From positions 582,291-646,290 of the forward strand of contig CAVRNR010000003.1 of assembly GCA_963722575.1 (NCBI GenBank): a DNA stretch of 64,000 nucleotides, read 5' to 3'. Source of the DNA: Fen-178 sp963722575 (GTDB taxonomy: Bacteria; Acidobacteriota; Terriglobia; Bryobacterales; Bryobacteraceae). A program made the position numbers and the translations under genes. This document shows positions 35,777-43,660 of the stretch, piece after piece (the stretch's first letter is position 1; every line of letters begins with the position of its first letter). The notes below the pieces were generated by a model that was not told the DNA's origin, made no database searches, and saw only the letters and a list, made by a program, of their open reading frames with translations.

Positions 35777-36262
35777 ATGGAATATCATTGTTGGCACATG
35801 TACGTTGACTATAGTTCCCAATTAAACCGGATTATAGAGCTGTTGCCGAAACGAGAACCAATTCCAAGTTGGGTCGTTGGCCTTATCGGTGTGGTAGTGG
35901 GCGCTGTACTCCAGCGTCTTATAGTGTGGATGGATAAAAGCAGCAAACATAGAACAATCAAGCGTGCGATTACAGAAGAAATTGGTAAGAACTTCCGAAT
36001 CTTAAGTATTTTCGATAATCAGAATCAGACCGAGCGGATGACTGAGCCGTTTGGTAACCGAGTGACAATTACCACACAGCGGTACGAAGTAATCAAGCAT
36101 GACTTCAGTTTCACCGAGATGAAAGAGGCTGGAGCGATTGACGAGATCTATGAGATATTGATGGACTTCGGGAACAGTCCCGTTATCACTAGAGAGTCGG
36201 TGAGGAGCGTGCTGCAAGCGCTGGAATATTACGAACCGATGCTTCACTTCAAAGCCAAGTAA
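35777..36262 (+). CDS. unknown protein with one membrane helix
   Basis: 161 residues from ATG 35777; TTG 35753 or ATG 35798 are alternatives. One membrane segment, WVVGLIGVVVGAVLQRLIVW, near residues 30-50, followed by a basic stop-transfer patch and a soluble domain of ~100 residues (ITEEIGKNFRILSIF). No family recognised. AT-rich, like its island neighbour at 34928-35443, and its topology (short N-terminus, helix, cytosolic tail) would fit an effector or sensor role, but that is speculation. Confidence 0.6.
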   Translation: MEYHCWHMYVDYSSQLNRIIELLPKREPIPSWVVGLIGVVVGAVLQRLIVWMDKSSKHRTIKRAITEEIGKNFRILSIFDNQNQTERMTEPFGNRVTITTQRYEVIKHDFSFTEMKEAGAIDEIYEILMDFGNSPVITRESVRSVLQALEYYEPMLHFKAK

Positions 36263-36531
36263 TTGATAGCCTTTTCCACTGACCACGCCACACACACCAA
36301 CCCTCCCGCCTCATGAGAGAGGCCGGGGAAACTCCCGTTTGAATTCTCCGTCTCGTAATCCCACTCCACCCGTGGCACTCTTCCAATCGGCCCAAGTCCC
36401 TCACCCTGGGATCAACTCCAATCCCGCGAGGATTAAGCCCTCCGGTTCACCCGAGACGTTCTGAACAATCCCGAGAGGGCCGAAGAGAGAATTGGGCCAA
36501 TCGTGCGGAACCTGCGGACCGTTAGCGCATC
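36263..36531. other. intergenic part of island
   Basis: 269 bp with no intact gene. A minus-strand frame with GRVPRVEWDYETENSNG looks like protein-coding remnant but is not recognised. Confidence 0.3.
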
Positions 36532-36689
36532 GCCGATTCCATCCTTGCTCCCCTCAGATGGTCCGGTGCCAGCGGTGAAAGGCGGTGATGGACGGCGGAG
36601 AGTTCATCCACGTTCACCGACCGGAGGTAAACCTCCGTAGTTTTTACGCTGGAGTGTCCAAGCAAACGGGAGAGGTAGTAAAGATTCCC
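36532..36689 (-). pseudogene. C-terminal fragment of a tyrosine integrase
   Basis: A 52-codon frame ending at TAA 36532 encodes NLYYLSRLLGHSSVKTTEVY, the last catalytic block of tyrosine recombinases (LLGHSS then the nucleophilic Tyr in TEVYLRS), and a typical tail. Nothing upstream continues the protein: at 36690 the sequence switches to an HTH fragment on the other strand. Evidence of a decayed integrative element inside the alaX island. Confidence 0.7.
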
Positions 36690-36891
36690 CCAGCTCGATC
36701 CGCCAACAACGGAAGCTCACGGAGGAGGAGTCTGCGGAACTGATGGGGATCAGCGTGGATTTCTTGAGCCTCATCGAGAGGGGGCCGACGCGCCGAGCTT
36801 TGAGGTGCTGGAGAGCATGGCCCGCAGCCTCAGAATGCCGGTAGTGGCGCCATTCGATCTCTGGACGAGCGCCCATAGCAAAGGCACCTGA
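36690..36891 (+). pseudogene. frameshifted XRE-type HTH regulator remnant
   Basis: The first frame reads IRQQRKLTEEESAELMGIS then FLSLIERG, an XRE helix-turn-helix. At about 36782 the frame shifts and continues DAPSFEVLESMARSLRMPV to a TGA at 36891. This matches the C-terminal half of the HTH_3 fold. It has no start codon and adjoins an integrase fragment on the opposite strand. Confidence 0.65.
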
Positions 36892-36971
36892 GCACACCAC
36901 CCGCCAGAACGCAAGATTCTAGCCGACACCTTGGGCCAAGGATTGTGGGTGGTGGAGGGGGTTAACCTCGA

Positions 36972-37766
36972 TCAAATGAAGGTCAGTTGGCCATAGAACC
37001 CAGGCACATCCGTCCGGAACCGCTTCGAATACGGTTCCGGTAGAATGACTCGCATTACGTCGGAGAGCGCAAACTGGATGTTGCCGTTGACGCGCCATTC
37101 GCGTTCCATGTAATAATTCTCCGGGTTCTCCTCGCTCAGCGTCTCATCAAAGAACTTCATATAGACAAAAACCTGATGCATCAGGAAACGGCGAACGTGG
37201 CTGTCCCTGACGCGTAATTCTTCAAGTTGCTCAAGGTCCCCTCCTGATGTATAGTCCCGAATCTTGCTCCATAATCGCCCTTGGATTTCCCAATCAGCGA
37301 CGATCACCGCGTCGAAGTGTTCAGCCCGAGTCCCCTGCTCGAGAGTCGCCTCATAAATCTTCGGTCGCTCAGGATCGGCACGCGAAAGATTACGCGGACC
37401 ATAAGTGACCGAATTCCGGGCGATGTAGAAGACCGGATTAGCGCCCCTTCCTGCTAGGAAAGTCTTCTTGAAGCTCAATCCGAACTGCCCGTACTTGCCG
37501 GCATGGAACCCGAGATCTTCGACCGGGATATCACAGAAACACACCATCTGAGGCCGGAACATCGCGTTCTTGCTAATCGACCCGTATGCCGAAAGTGCGA
37601 AGCCGGACAAGTCCGAGTGCTGGTTGTGTGGTGGGTGAGTGAGCCATCCGGTTCTGACGATCTTCAACAAAATCTCGTATTGGCCTTCCAAATCGCCCAG
37701 TAGGGAACGCCCAACAAAGTGGGTAAGTTCGTCCGAGACATACCGCTGCAATCGAGGCATGAGCAT
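36972..37766 (-). CDS. AbiGi-like abortive-infection protein
   Basis: 264 residues from ATG 37766; the frame extends upstream into the alaX remnant but that part is antisense shadow. Core features are DELTHFVGRSLLGDLEGQYE, GWLTHPPHNQ, MVCFCDIPVEDLGFHAGKYG and GLSFKKTFLAGRGANPVFY. I recognise this as the AbiGi family (PF10899 type), assigned as the antitoxin-like half of AbiG abortive-infection systems against phage. No AbiGii nucleotidyltransferase-like partner is seen next to it. The C-terminal ~100 residues (EREWRVNGNIQFA) are also typical. Island gene; likely horizontally acquired. Confidence 0.72.
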   Translation of the reverse strand: MLMPRLQRYVSDELTHFVGRSLLGDLEGQYEILLKIVRTGWLTHPPHNQHSDLSGFALSAYGSISKNAMFRPQMVCFCDIPVEDLGFHAGKYGQFGLSFKKTFLAGRGANPVFYIARNSVTYGPRNLSRADPERPKIYEATLEQGTRAEHFDAVIVADWEIQGRLWSKIRDYTSGGDLEQLEELRVRDSHVRRFLMHQVFVYMKFFDETLSEENPENYYMEREWRVNGNIQFALSDVMRVILPEPYSKRFRTDVPGFYGQLTFI

Positions 37767-37815
37767 ACTGTAGCGCACGTTCGGGCGGGTTGATCCACCG
37801 CTTTTTGGGCGTCCG

Positions 37816-38388
37816 CTAGCTACTTTCCGGCGCAAGGAGCCCTTGGATGGAAACGATGCGCAGGGTGCCCTCGCGGTCCGTGACTTTGCGCAGCCCCTGG
37901 ACCTCGGCGGCAGTTTGGAACGCGACCGCGACGGGACGGTTCTCAAAGACGATGTCGTTGGCCCGGCGCTCGGCGTCGAGAACGGCGCCCGGCTCCACGG
38001 CGCCGCCTTCGAGGTCGATGGTGGAACTCTCCGCGCCCAAATGGAAGCTGACGGTGTGCAATCCGAGCCACTCTTCGAACACCGCCGAGAGCACGTGCTG
38101 GCCGGTGTGCTGCTGCATGTGATCGAAGCGGCGGCTCCAATCGATGGCGCACTCGACCACCGTGCCATCGAGCGGTGCGGCGAGGTAGTGGGCGATGCGC
38201 TCCCCGTCGTCGGCAACGTCCAGCACGGGGACGCCGGCGATGGCACCGGTGTCGCAGGGCTGGCCCCCGGAAGCGGGATAAAAGGCGGTGCGGTCGAGGT
38301 AGACGGTGCGCCCGTCGGCGGAGCGTTCCACGATGCGCGCGGTGAACTGGCGCAGGTAGGAATCGGTGTAATAGAGGCGGTCGGTCAT
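37816..38388 (-). pseudogene. 5' fragment of alaX (truncated copy)
   Basis: 190 codons from ATG 38388. The first ~183 match the intact AlaX at 33553-34710 at about 92% identity, through RIVSIQGL; it then ends after LLAPESS. The CGGTH zinc ligands and the whole DHHA1 domain are absent. It retains the promoter-side sequence. Probably the original 5' half of the gene, displaced when the island inserted. Confidence 0.85.
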
Positions 38389-38440
38389 GCAGACACTGCT
38401 ATTGTGGCAGATGGGGGTGGCCGGTTGCGCAACCCCCGCG
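37837..38440. repeat. right copy of the ~600-bp direct repeat
   Basis: Partner of 34159-34765. The 24-bp identical core is at 37846-37869. The inner edge adjoins island DNA, the outer edge leads to tRNA-Arg 38478-38554. Confidence 0.85.
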
Positions 38441-38477
38441 CGGTTGGCTACAGTGGAAGAGTTGGTTGCTTGCGCAA

Positions 38478-38554
38478 GCGCCCGTAGCTCAGTTGGATAG
38501 AGCGTCTGGCTACGAACCAGAAGGTCGCGTGTTCGAGTCACGCCGGGCGCACCA
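38478..38554 (+). tRNA. tRNA-Arg (anticodon ACG)
   Basis: 77 bases including encoded CCA. Acceptor GCGCCCG pairs with CGGGCGC. The anticodon arm is TCTGG/CCAGA with loop CTACGAA, giving ACG (read as ICG, Arg CGN). The D arm AGCTCAGTTGGATAGAGC and the T loop GTTCGAGTC are normal. It lies 38 bp after the right alaX repeat. Confidence 0.95.
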
Positions 38555-39004
38555 CGAAAGCAGCAACCGCAACGCCTCCCACTTTCGGCGATTGGATGCC
38601 TTGCGCCTCGCTGGCGAGTCCCAGTGCCCGCACCGTCTCCGGCTGCTATTTCCGTATCGTCACCCAAATCGAGCGCCGGCGCCGCGGCCAGCAGTTGGCG
38701 AATGGAATGCTCCTGGCATGAGTTGCAAGCGCCGGAAAGCAGCGACGATCATCGCCAGAACCCGCGCAGAGTTTCCGAACTCTGTTGCAGCCGCCGCGCC
38801 TCATCGTGCGGCAGGGTGCCGCGAAGACGCAACGCTCGCTTTCGGGATCGCTCCTGCCCGGTGCTGCCTGCGAGAGCGCCGTGGTCGGAGCCCTTCTTCC
38901 GCCCCGGCCGGGGCTCGGCGCCTCGGACCGTCTTCCCAGGGCTCGCGCCATGGGCTATTCTCTTCCGCCCTACGGGCGGCCGATCTTCTGCCATTGGACA
39001 CACG
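38555..39004. other. intergenic region without intact gene
   Basis: 450 bp. No frame is convincing. Minus-strand pieces (RGTLPHDEARRLQQ; LLAAAPALDLG) have a faint anti-sigma-factor look, in different frames, and may be an old remnant. Confidence 0.3.
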
Positions 39005-40750
39005 TTACTTCACCTTCATGACAAACACTGTCTGGTCGTCGAAAGCCGTGGTTGAGAACTTATCCAGGTCGTCGAAAATGGCGGCGACCAGCTCGGCGGC
39101 GGGCTTGCGGCAGTGGGCGCGGACCACTTGCGCCAGGCGCCCGCGGCCGTAATCGTGGCCGGCGGCGTCCATGTGGTCGGTGATGCCGTCGGAGTAGAGC
39201 ACGATGGCATCGCCGGGCGCCGCCTGGAAGGGGACCTCTTCGTACTCGCGGGCATCCAGCAGGCCGAGCGGAACGCCTTCCACGCGGATTTTGAGGATCT
39301 CGCCGCCGCGGCAGATCATGGGCGGCAGGGCGCCGGCGTTGGCCATCACGATCTGACGCGTGGCCGGGTCCCACAATAGCACGCAGAGGGTGACGTAGCG
39401 GGCCTCCACCTTGCGTTCGATGAGGGCGTTGTTGAGCGCGCGCATGAGCTCCGCGGGGCGGCGGCGGCGCGGGGCCAGCGTGCGCAACAGGCCGCTCATC
39501 AGGCCGCCATAGAGGGCCGCCGCCGCACCCTTGCCGCTGACATCCCCGAAGGCCACCACGGTCTGCCGGTCGCGCTGCTCGAAAATGTCGTAGATATCGC
39601 CCGAGATGGCGCGCGCCGGCCGCAGGCGCACGGCGGCATCCAGGCCTTCGATTTCCGGCGCGGCATCCGGCTGAAGGACCTGCTGCAACTCGCGCGCGGC
39701 CTGGAGGTCTTCTTCCATGCGGCGCTCGCGCGCGGCCAGTTCCTGATAGAGGCGCGCGTTTTCCACGCTGCTGGCCACTTGCGGCGCCAGCAGCGCCAGC
39801 GTGCGCACGTGATCGTCGGTGAAGTAGCCGACGCGGTCGCTCTCCAGGTCCATCACGCCCACCACACGGTCCTGCACCACCAGCGGCACGGCCACTTCGG
39901 AACGGATATCGGGGTGCGAGGCGATGTAGCGCGGGTCCTTGGTAGTGTCGTCGACGCGCACTACCTCGCGCGATTCGGCCGCGGCGCCGGTGAGTCCCTT
40001 GCCCAGCGGAACATTGTCGATATTGACGCGCTGATCGTAGCGAATGCTGAAAAGGTGGCGCAGCGCCCGGGCGTCGTAGTCCGCCAGCAGGATGCTGAAG
40101 GCATCGTAATTAATCAGGTTGCGCATGGTGCTGGCAATCTTGCCCAGCAGCTCGTTGAGGTCCAGGATGGAAGAGAATTCGCGCGAGATGTTGCCCAGCG
40201 TCTTAAGCGTGCGGTTCTGGCGGTCCACGCGGCGGTATAGGCGCGCGTTGTCGATGGCGATGCTCACGCGCGCGGCGATCAGGCGCAGCAGCGCGCGGTC
40301 GTATTCCGTGTAGGCGTGGAGGCGCGTGGATTGCAGGTCGATGACGCCCACCAGCTTGCCGCGCGCGGTCATGGGGGCCGCCATCTCCGTGCGCACCGCG
40401 TCCACCGTGTTCAGATACCGCGGATCGTTGCGCACATCGCCCACCAGCAGCGGCTCGCCGCGCGCGGCGGCGGTTCCGGTGATGCCTTGGCCCATCGCCA
40501 GCGCGAGGTCGCGGACCACTTCCTCGCGATGGCCCACGCCGTAGCGGATGCGCAGATCGCGGCGCCGCTCGTTGTAGAGCAGGATCGCGAACAGGTCGTA
40601 GGGCAGCACCTTCTGGATGATCTCGGCGACGCTCGCGAGCAGATGGTCCAGATCCAGCGTCTGCGTGGTGGCCGCCGAGACCTCCAGCAGGAAGTCCAGC
40701 ATCTCGGACCTTTCGCGGAACCGGACGGAGGCTTTGCGGGGGGAGTGCAT
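39005..40750 (-). CDS. GAF-GAF-SpoIIE serine/threonine phosphatase
   Basis: 581 residues from ATG 40750 (a TTG at 40783 overlaps deoC). Two GAF domains (about 25-165 and 180-335) with motifs such as GQGITGTAAARGEPLLVGDV and GKGLTGAAAESREVVRVDD. A short coiled-coil follows (RERRMEEDLQAARELQQVLQ), then a PP2C-type SpoIIE phosphatase: ARAISGDIYD, VVAFGDVSGKGAAAAL and YSDGITD supply the metal-binding aspartates. Likely a sensor phosphatase of an RsbU-like partner-switching pathway controlling a sigma factor. The anti-sigma and anti-anti-sigma partners are not in the window. Last gene of the rpiB-deoC operon. Confidence 0.88.
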   Translation of the reverse strand: MHSPRKASVRFRERSEMLDFLLEVSAATTQTLDLDHLLASVAEIIQKVLPYDLFAILLYNERRRDLRIRYGVGHREEVVRDLALAMGQGITGTAAARGEPLLVGDVRNDPRYLNTVDAVRTEMAAPMTARGKLVGVIDLQSTRLHAYTEYDRALLRLIAARVSIAIDNARLYRRVDRQNRTLKTLGNISREFSSILDLNELLGKIASTMRNLINYDAFSILLADYDARALRHLFSIRYDQRVNIDNVPLGKGLTGAAAESREVVRVDDTTKDPRYIASHPDIRSEVAVPLVVQDRVVGVMDLESDRVGYFTDDHVRTLALLAPQVASSVENARLYQELAARERRMEEDLQAARELQQVLQPDAAPEIEGLDAAVRLRPARAISGDIYDIFEQRDRQTVVAFGDVSGKGAAAALYGGLMSGLLRTLAPRRRRPAELMRALNNALIERKVEARYVTLCVLLWDPATRQIVMANAGALPPMICRGGEILKIRVEGVPLGLLDAREYEEVPFQAAPGDAIVLYSDGITDHMDAAGHDYGRGRLAQVVRAHCRKPAAELVAAIFDDLDKFSTTAFDDQTVFVMKVK

Positions 40751-40760
40751 GGCGCGCCGC

Positions 40761-41666
40761 TCAGGCGGCGGTGGCCTCGACAATCTTCACGCTGGCGCTG
40801 GCGCCGATGCGGGTGGCCCCCGCGGCGGTCATGGCCTGGAGATCCGCCAGGGTGCGAATGCCGCCGGCGGCCTTGATGCCCATCTCGGGCCCCACCACGC
40901 TGCGCATGAGCGCCACATCGTGCGCGGTGGCGCCCGACGGGCCGAAACCGGTCGAGGTCTTGACGAAATCCGCACCCGCCAGTTTCGCGAGCGTGCAGGC
41001 GATGGCTTTCTGGTTATCGTCGAGCAGCGCCGTCTCCAGGATTACCTTCACGATGGCCTTGGCTTCGTGCGTCACTTTCACCACTTGCCGGATATCCGAC
41101 TTGACGGCTTCGTTGTCGCCCGAGCGCAGCGCGCCGATGTTGATCACCATGTCGATTTCCTGCGCGCCGTCGCGCAGGGCGATGCCGGTTTCCGCCACCT
41201 TGGCTTCGGTCGACATAGCGCCCAACGGGAAACCCACCACGGTGCAAATCTTGACGGGCGATCCCGCCAGTTCCGCGCGCACCAGCGGCACCCAGTAGGA
41301 GTTCACGCACACGCTGGCGAAATGGTACTGACGCGCCTCGCGGCAGACCTTGACGAGATCGGCGCGGGTGGCTTCGGGCTTGAGGATGGTGTGGTCGATG
41401 AGGGATGCGATGCCCGGGTCGATCTTGGTCAGCCGCTCGCTGGCGGAAACACGGTCCGCGCCGGCCGCAATGATCTCCCTGGTGTTGCGCGCGCAGGTCT
41501 GGGCGCAGCGCTGGACGCAGCCGGGGCAGACCTGGTCCGGCAGGTTGAGGCCCTCGCCGCCTTTCGGAGCCGCGACCGTCAGGGAGCGGTTTCCCGCCGG
41601 CACCACGCGCGCCAGGATTTCCTCCCCGATTTGAGCGACCAGCCGATCGAGTTCCGCTTGGTTCAA
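40761..41666 (-). CDS. deoC: deoxyribose-phosphate aldolase with microcompartment-like N-terminal extension
   Basis: 301 residues, ~70 longer than standard DeoC. Catalytic motifs: EIDMVINIGAL, KVILETALL and VKTSTGFGPSGAT (Schiff-base Lys). The enzyme cleaves 2-deoxyribose 5-phosphate to acetaldehyde and glyceraldehyde 3-phosphate. The N-terminus ELDRLVAQIGEEILARV is an amphipathic helix typical of encapsulation peptides, followed by a Cys-rich segment (CPGCVQRCAQTC) that could bind a metal. Start overlaps the rpiB stop by 4 bp. Similar DeoC/RpiB pairs occur in sugar-phosphate-utilising microcompartment loci. Confidence 0.88.
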   Translation of the reverse strand: MNQAELDRLVAQIGEEILARVVPAGNRSLTVAAPKGGEGLNLPDQVCPGCVQRCAQTCARNTREIIAAGADRVSASERLTKIDPGIASLIDHTILKPEATRADLVKVCREARQYHFASVCVNSYWVPLVRAELAGSPVKICTVVGFPLGAMSTEAKVAETGIALRDGAQEIDMVINIGALRSGDNEAVKSDIRQVVKVTHEAKAIVKVILETALLDDNQKAIACTLAKLAGADFVKTSTGFGPSGATAHDVALMRSVVGPEMGIKAAGGIRTLADLQAMTAAGATRIGASASVKIVEATAA

Positions 41667-42286
41667 GACGGGTCCTTCCTCAGATATTTCCGCTCGATAT
41701 CCAGGATCTTTTGCACGCGCGCCTGGTGGCGTCCGCCGGCGAACGGGGTGGCGATCCAGGTGCGCAAAACCTCTTCCGCCTGGGTCTGGGTCAAAAGCCG
41801 GGCGCCCAGTGTAAGCACATTAGAATCATTATGTTCCCGGCTATTTCGAGCGGAAGCTTTATCATAGCATAGGGCCGCGCGGATGCCCGGCACCTTATTG
41901 GCCGCGATGGAGGAGCCGATGCCCGCGCCATTGATCGCGATGCCGCGCGCAGCCGTGCCGGCGGCCACCAGCTCAGCCACCTTGAGCGCCAGGTCGGGGT
42001 AGTCGGCCGGCTTCTCATCATACACACCGACGTCCCGCACTTCCAGGCCGAGGCTCTCGAGGATTGGCTTGAGGGCTTCTTTCAAGAGGTAGCCGCCATG
42101 GTCGGCGCCCATGGCGACAGTCTTCTCCGGCGGGGCCAGCGCGGAGAGTTGGTCTTCAGGCAGCTCGACGATCCGCACCCCGCGCCCATCGGCGACTTCA
42201 CGAGCCGACGGCGTCACCAGGGTCCCGATGGGAATCCGTAGCTCGCCGGCGGCCGGCACGTCCTGTGCGGTGACTACGCGTTTCAT
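41663..42286 (-). CDS. rpiB: ribose-5-phosphate isomerase B-like with N-terminal extension
   Basis: 207 residues from ATG 42286. The C-terminal ~145 residues are RpiB-like (MGADHGGYLLKEAL; GIGSSIAANKVPGIRAAL; ARNSREHNDSNVLTLGARL). The N-terminal 55 residues (ELRIPIGTLVTPSAREVADG) resemble the EutQ/PduL-like and RpiB leaders of microcompartment loci. The position of the usual catalytic Cys in the CGTGIG motif is Asn here (INGAGIG), so catalysis may differ. RpiB interconverts ribose 5-phosphate and ribulose 5-phosphate. First gene of an operon with deoC. Confidence 0.82.
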   Translation of the reverse strand: MKRVVTAQDVPAAGELRIPIGTLVTPSAREVADGRGVRIVELPEDQLSALAPPEKTVAMGADHGGYLLKEALKPILESLGLEVRDVGVYDEKPADYPDLALKVAELVAAGTAARGIAINGAGIGSSIAANKVPGIRAALCYDKASARNSREHNDSNVLTLGARLLTQTQAEEVLRTWIATPFAGGRHQARVQKILDIERKYLRKDPS

Positions 42287-42372
42287 CGCTCGACAATCGT
42301 AAGGACCATTGTAATGAACCGGCGGCCCCCGTTGCCGGTTTTTCTGCCGGCCGCGCCTGGCCTGCCGTGGCT

Positions 42373-42378
42373 TATAAT
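42373..42378 (+). promoter_or_regulatory. TATAAT box six bases before the amidohydrolase ATG
   Basis: TATAAT at 42373-42378; transcription would begin near the ATG at 42385, giving a leaderless or nearly leaderless mRNA. No ribosome-binding site is visible. -35 not clear. Confidence 0.45.
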
Positions 42379-42384
42379 CACCCC

Positions 42385-43644
42385 ATGTCACTCCACCGTT
42401 CCCTTTCCATCTGTTTCCTCCTCGCAGCGGCTCCGCTGGCGGCCCAGGCGCAGGCGCCCGCCGCCATGCTGCTGAAGCCGGCGCGCGTCTTCGACGGCGA
42501 GGCCATGCATGAAGGTTGGGCCGTGCGTGTGGCCGGCGACCGCATCGAAGCCGCGGGGCCCGCCGCCGGCATCGATGCCGCCGGCGCCAAGGCCGTCGAG
42601 TTGCCCGGCGCCACGTTGATGCCGGGCCTGGTCGAGGGCCATTCGCACATCATGTTGCATGCCTACAACGAGACCCCCTGGAACGACCAGGTCTTGCATG
42701 AGGGCCTCGCTCTGCGCGCCGCGCGCGCCGTCAACCACCTGCGCGCCACGCTGATGGCCGGTTTCACCACCATGCGCGACCTCGGCACCGAGGGCGCCGG
42801 CTACGCCGATGTCGAGCTGAAGCAGGCCGTCAACCAGGGCATCGTTCCCGGTCCGCGCCTGCTGGTTGCCACGCGCGCCATCGTCGCCACCGGCGCCTAC
42901 GGCCCCAAGGGATTCGCGCTCGAATGGCGCGTCCCGCAAGGCGCGGAAGAGACCAGTGCTTTCGACATCGTACGCGTGGTGCGCGACCAGATCGGCCACG
43001 GCGCCGACTGGATCAAGCTCTACGGCGACTACCGGTGGGGCCCGCTTCCGGGCGCGCACGCCACCTTCTCGCTGGAGGAAATGAAGCTGGCCGTCGCGAC
43101 AGCTCGGGACGCTGGCGTGCCCGTGGCCGTGCACGCCGGCTCGTCCGAAGGCATGCGCCGCGCCATCCTCGCCGGAGCCGAAACCATCGAGCACGGAGAC
43201 GGAGGCACGCCGGAACTCTTCAAGCTCATGGTGGAGCGCCACGTGGCCCTCTGCCCGACGCTGGCCGCCACCGAGGCCACGGCCCAGTACGCCGGCTGGA
43301 AGAAGGGCCAGCCCGAGCCGCCCAGCATCGTGCAGAAGCGCGCCATCTTCAAAGCGGCGCTCGCCGCCGGTGTGACCATCCTGAGCGGCAGCGATATTGG
43401 CGTGTTCCCGCACGGAGAGAACGCGCGAGAGATCGAGCTGATGGTGGATTACGGCATGCCCCGTCTGGACGCGCTGAAGGCCGCAACGTCGGTGGCCGGC
43501 CGCGTTCTGCACATGAACATCGGGGAGGTGAAGCCCGGCATGTTCGCGGATCTGATTGCCGTCGATGGCGACCCCGCCACCGACATCTCGGCCCTGCGCC
43601 GCGTGAAGTTCGTGATGAAAGCCGGAACGGTTTACAAGCCGTAG
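42385..43644 (+). CDS. secreted amidohydrolase (imidazolonepropionase-like)
   Basis: 419 residues from ATG 42385; Sec leader LSICFLLAAAPLAAQAQ. The metal-dependent hydrolase motifs are GHSHI in the first strand, ADWIKLYGDY (carbamylation-type Lys), VAVHAGS, TIEHGDG and SGSDIGVFPHGENAR. The C-terminus is GEVKPGMFADLIAVDGDP. Such proteins are periplasmic amidohydrolases of unknown or peptide/prolidase-like substrate. No ribosome-binding site, see the TATAAT box just upstream. Followed after 16 bp by a radical SAM gene. Confidence 0.87.
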   Translation: MSLHRSLSICFLLAAAPLAAQAQAPAAMLLKPARVFDGEAMHEGWAVRVAGDRIEAAGPAAGIDAAGAKAVELPGATLMPGLVEGHSHIMLHAYNETPWNDQVLHEGLALRAARAVNHLRATLMAGFTTMRDLGTEGAGYADVELKQAVNQGIVPGPRLLVATRAIVATGAYGPKGFALEWRVPQGAEETSAFDIVRVVRDQIGHGADWIKLYGDYRWGPLPGAHATFSLEEMKLAVATARDAGVPVAVHAGSSEGMRRAILAGAETIEHGDGGTPELFKLMVERHVALCPTLAATEATAQYAGWKKGQPEPPSIVQKRAIFKAALAAGVTILSGSDIGVFPHGENAREIELMVDYGMPRLDALKAATSVAGRVLHMNIGEVKPGMFADLIAVDGDPATDISALRRVKFVMKAGTVYKP

Positions 43645-43660
43645 CGCCGCCACGGTTACA

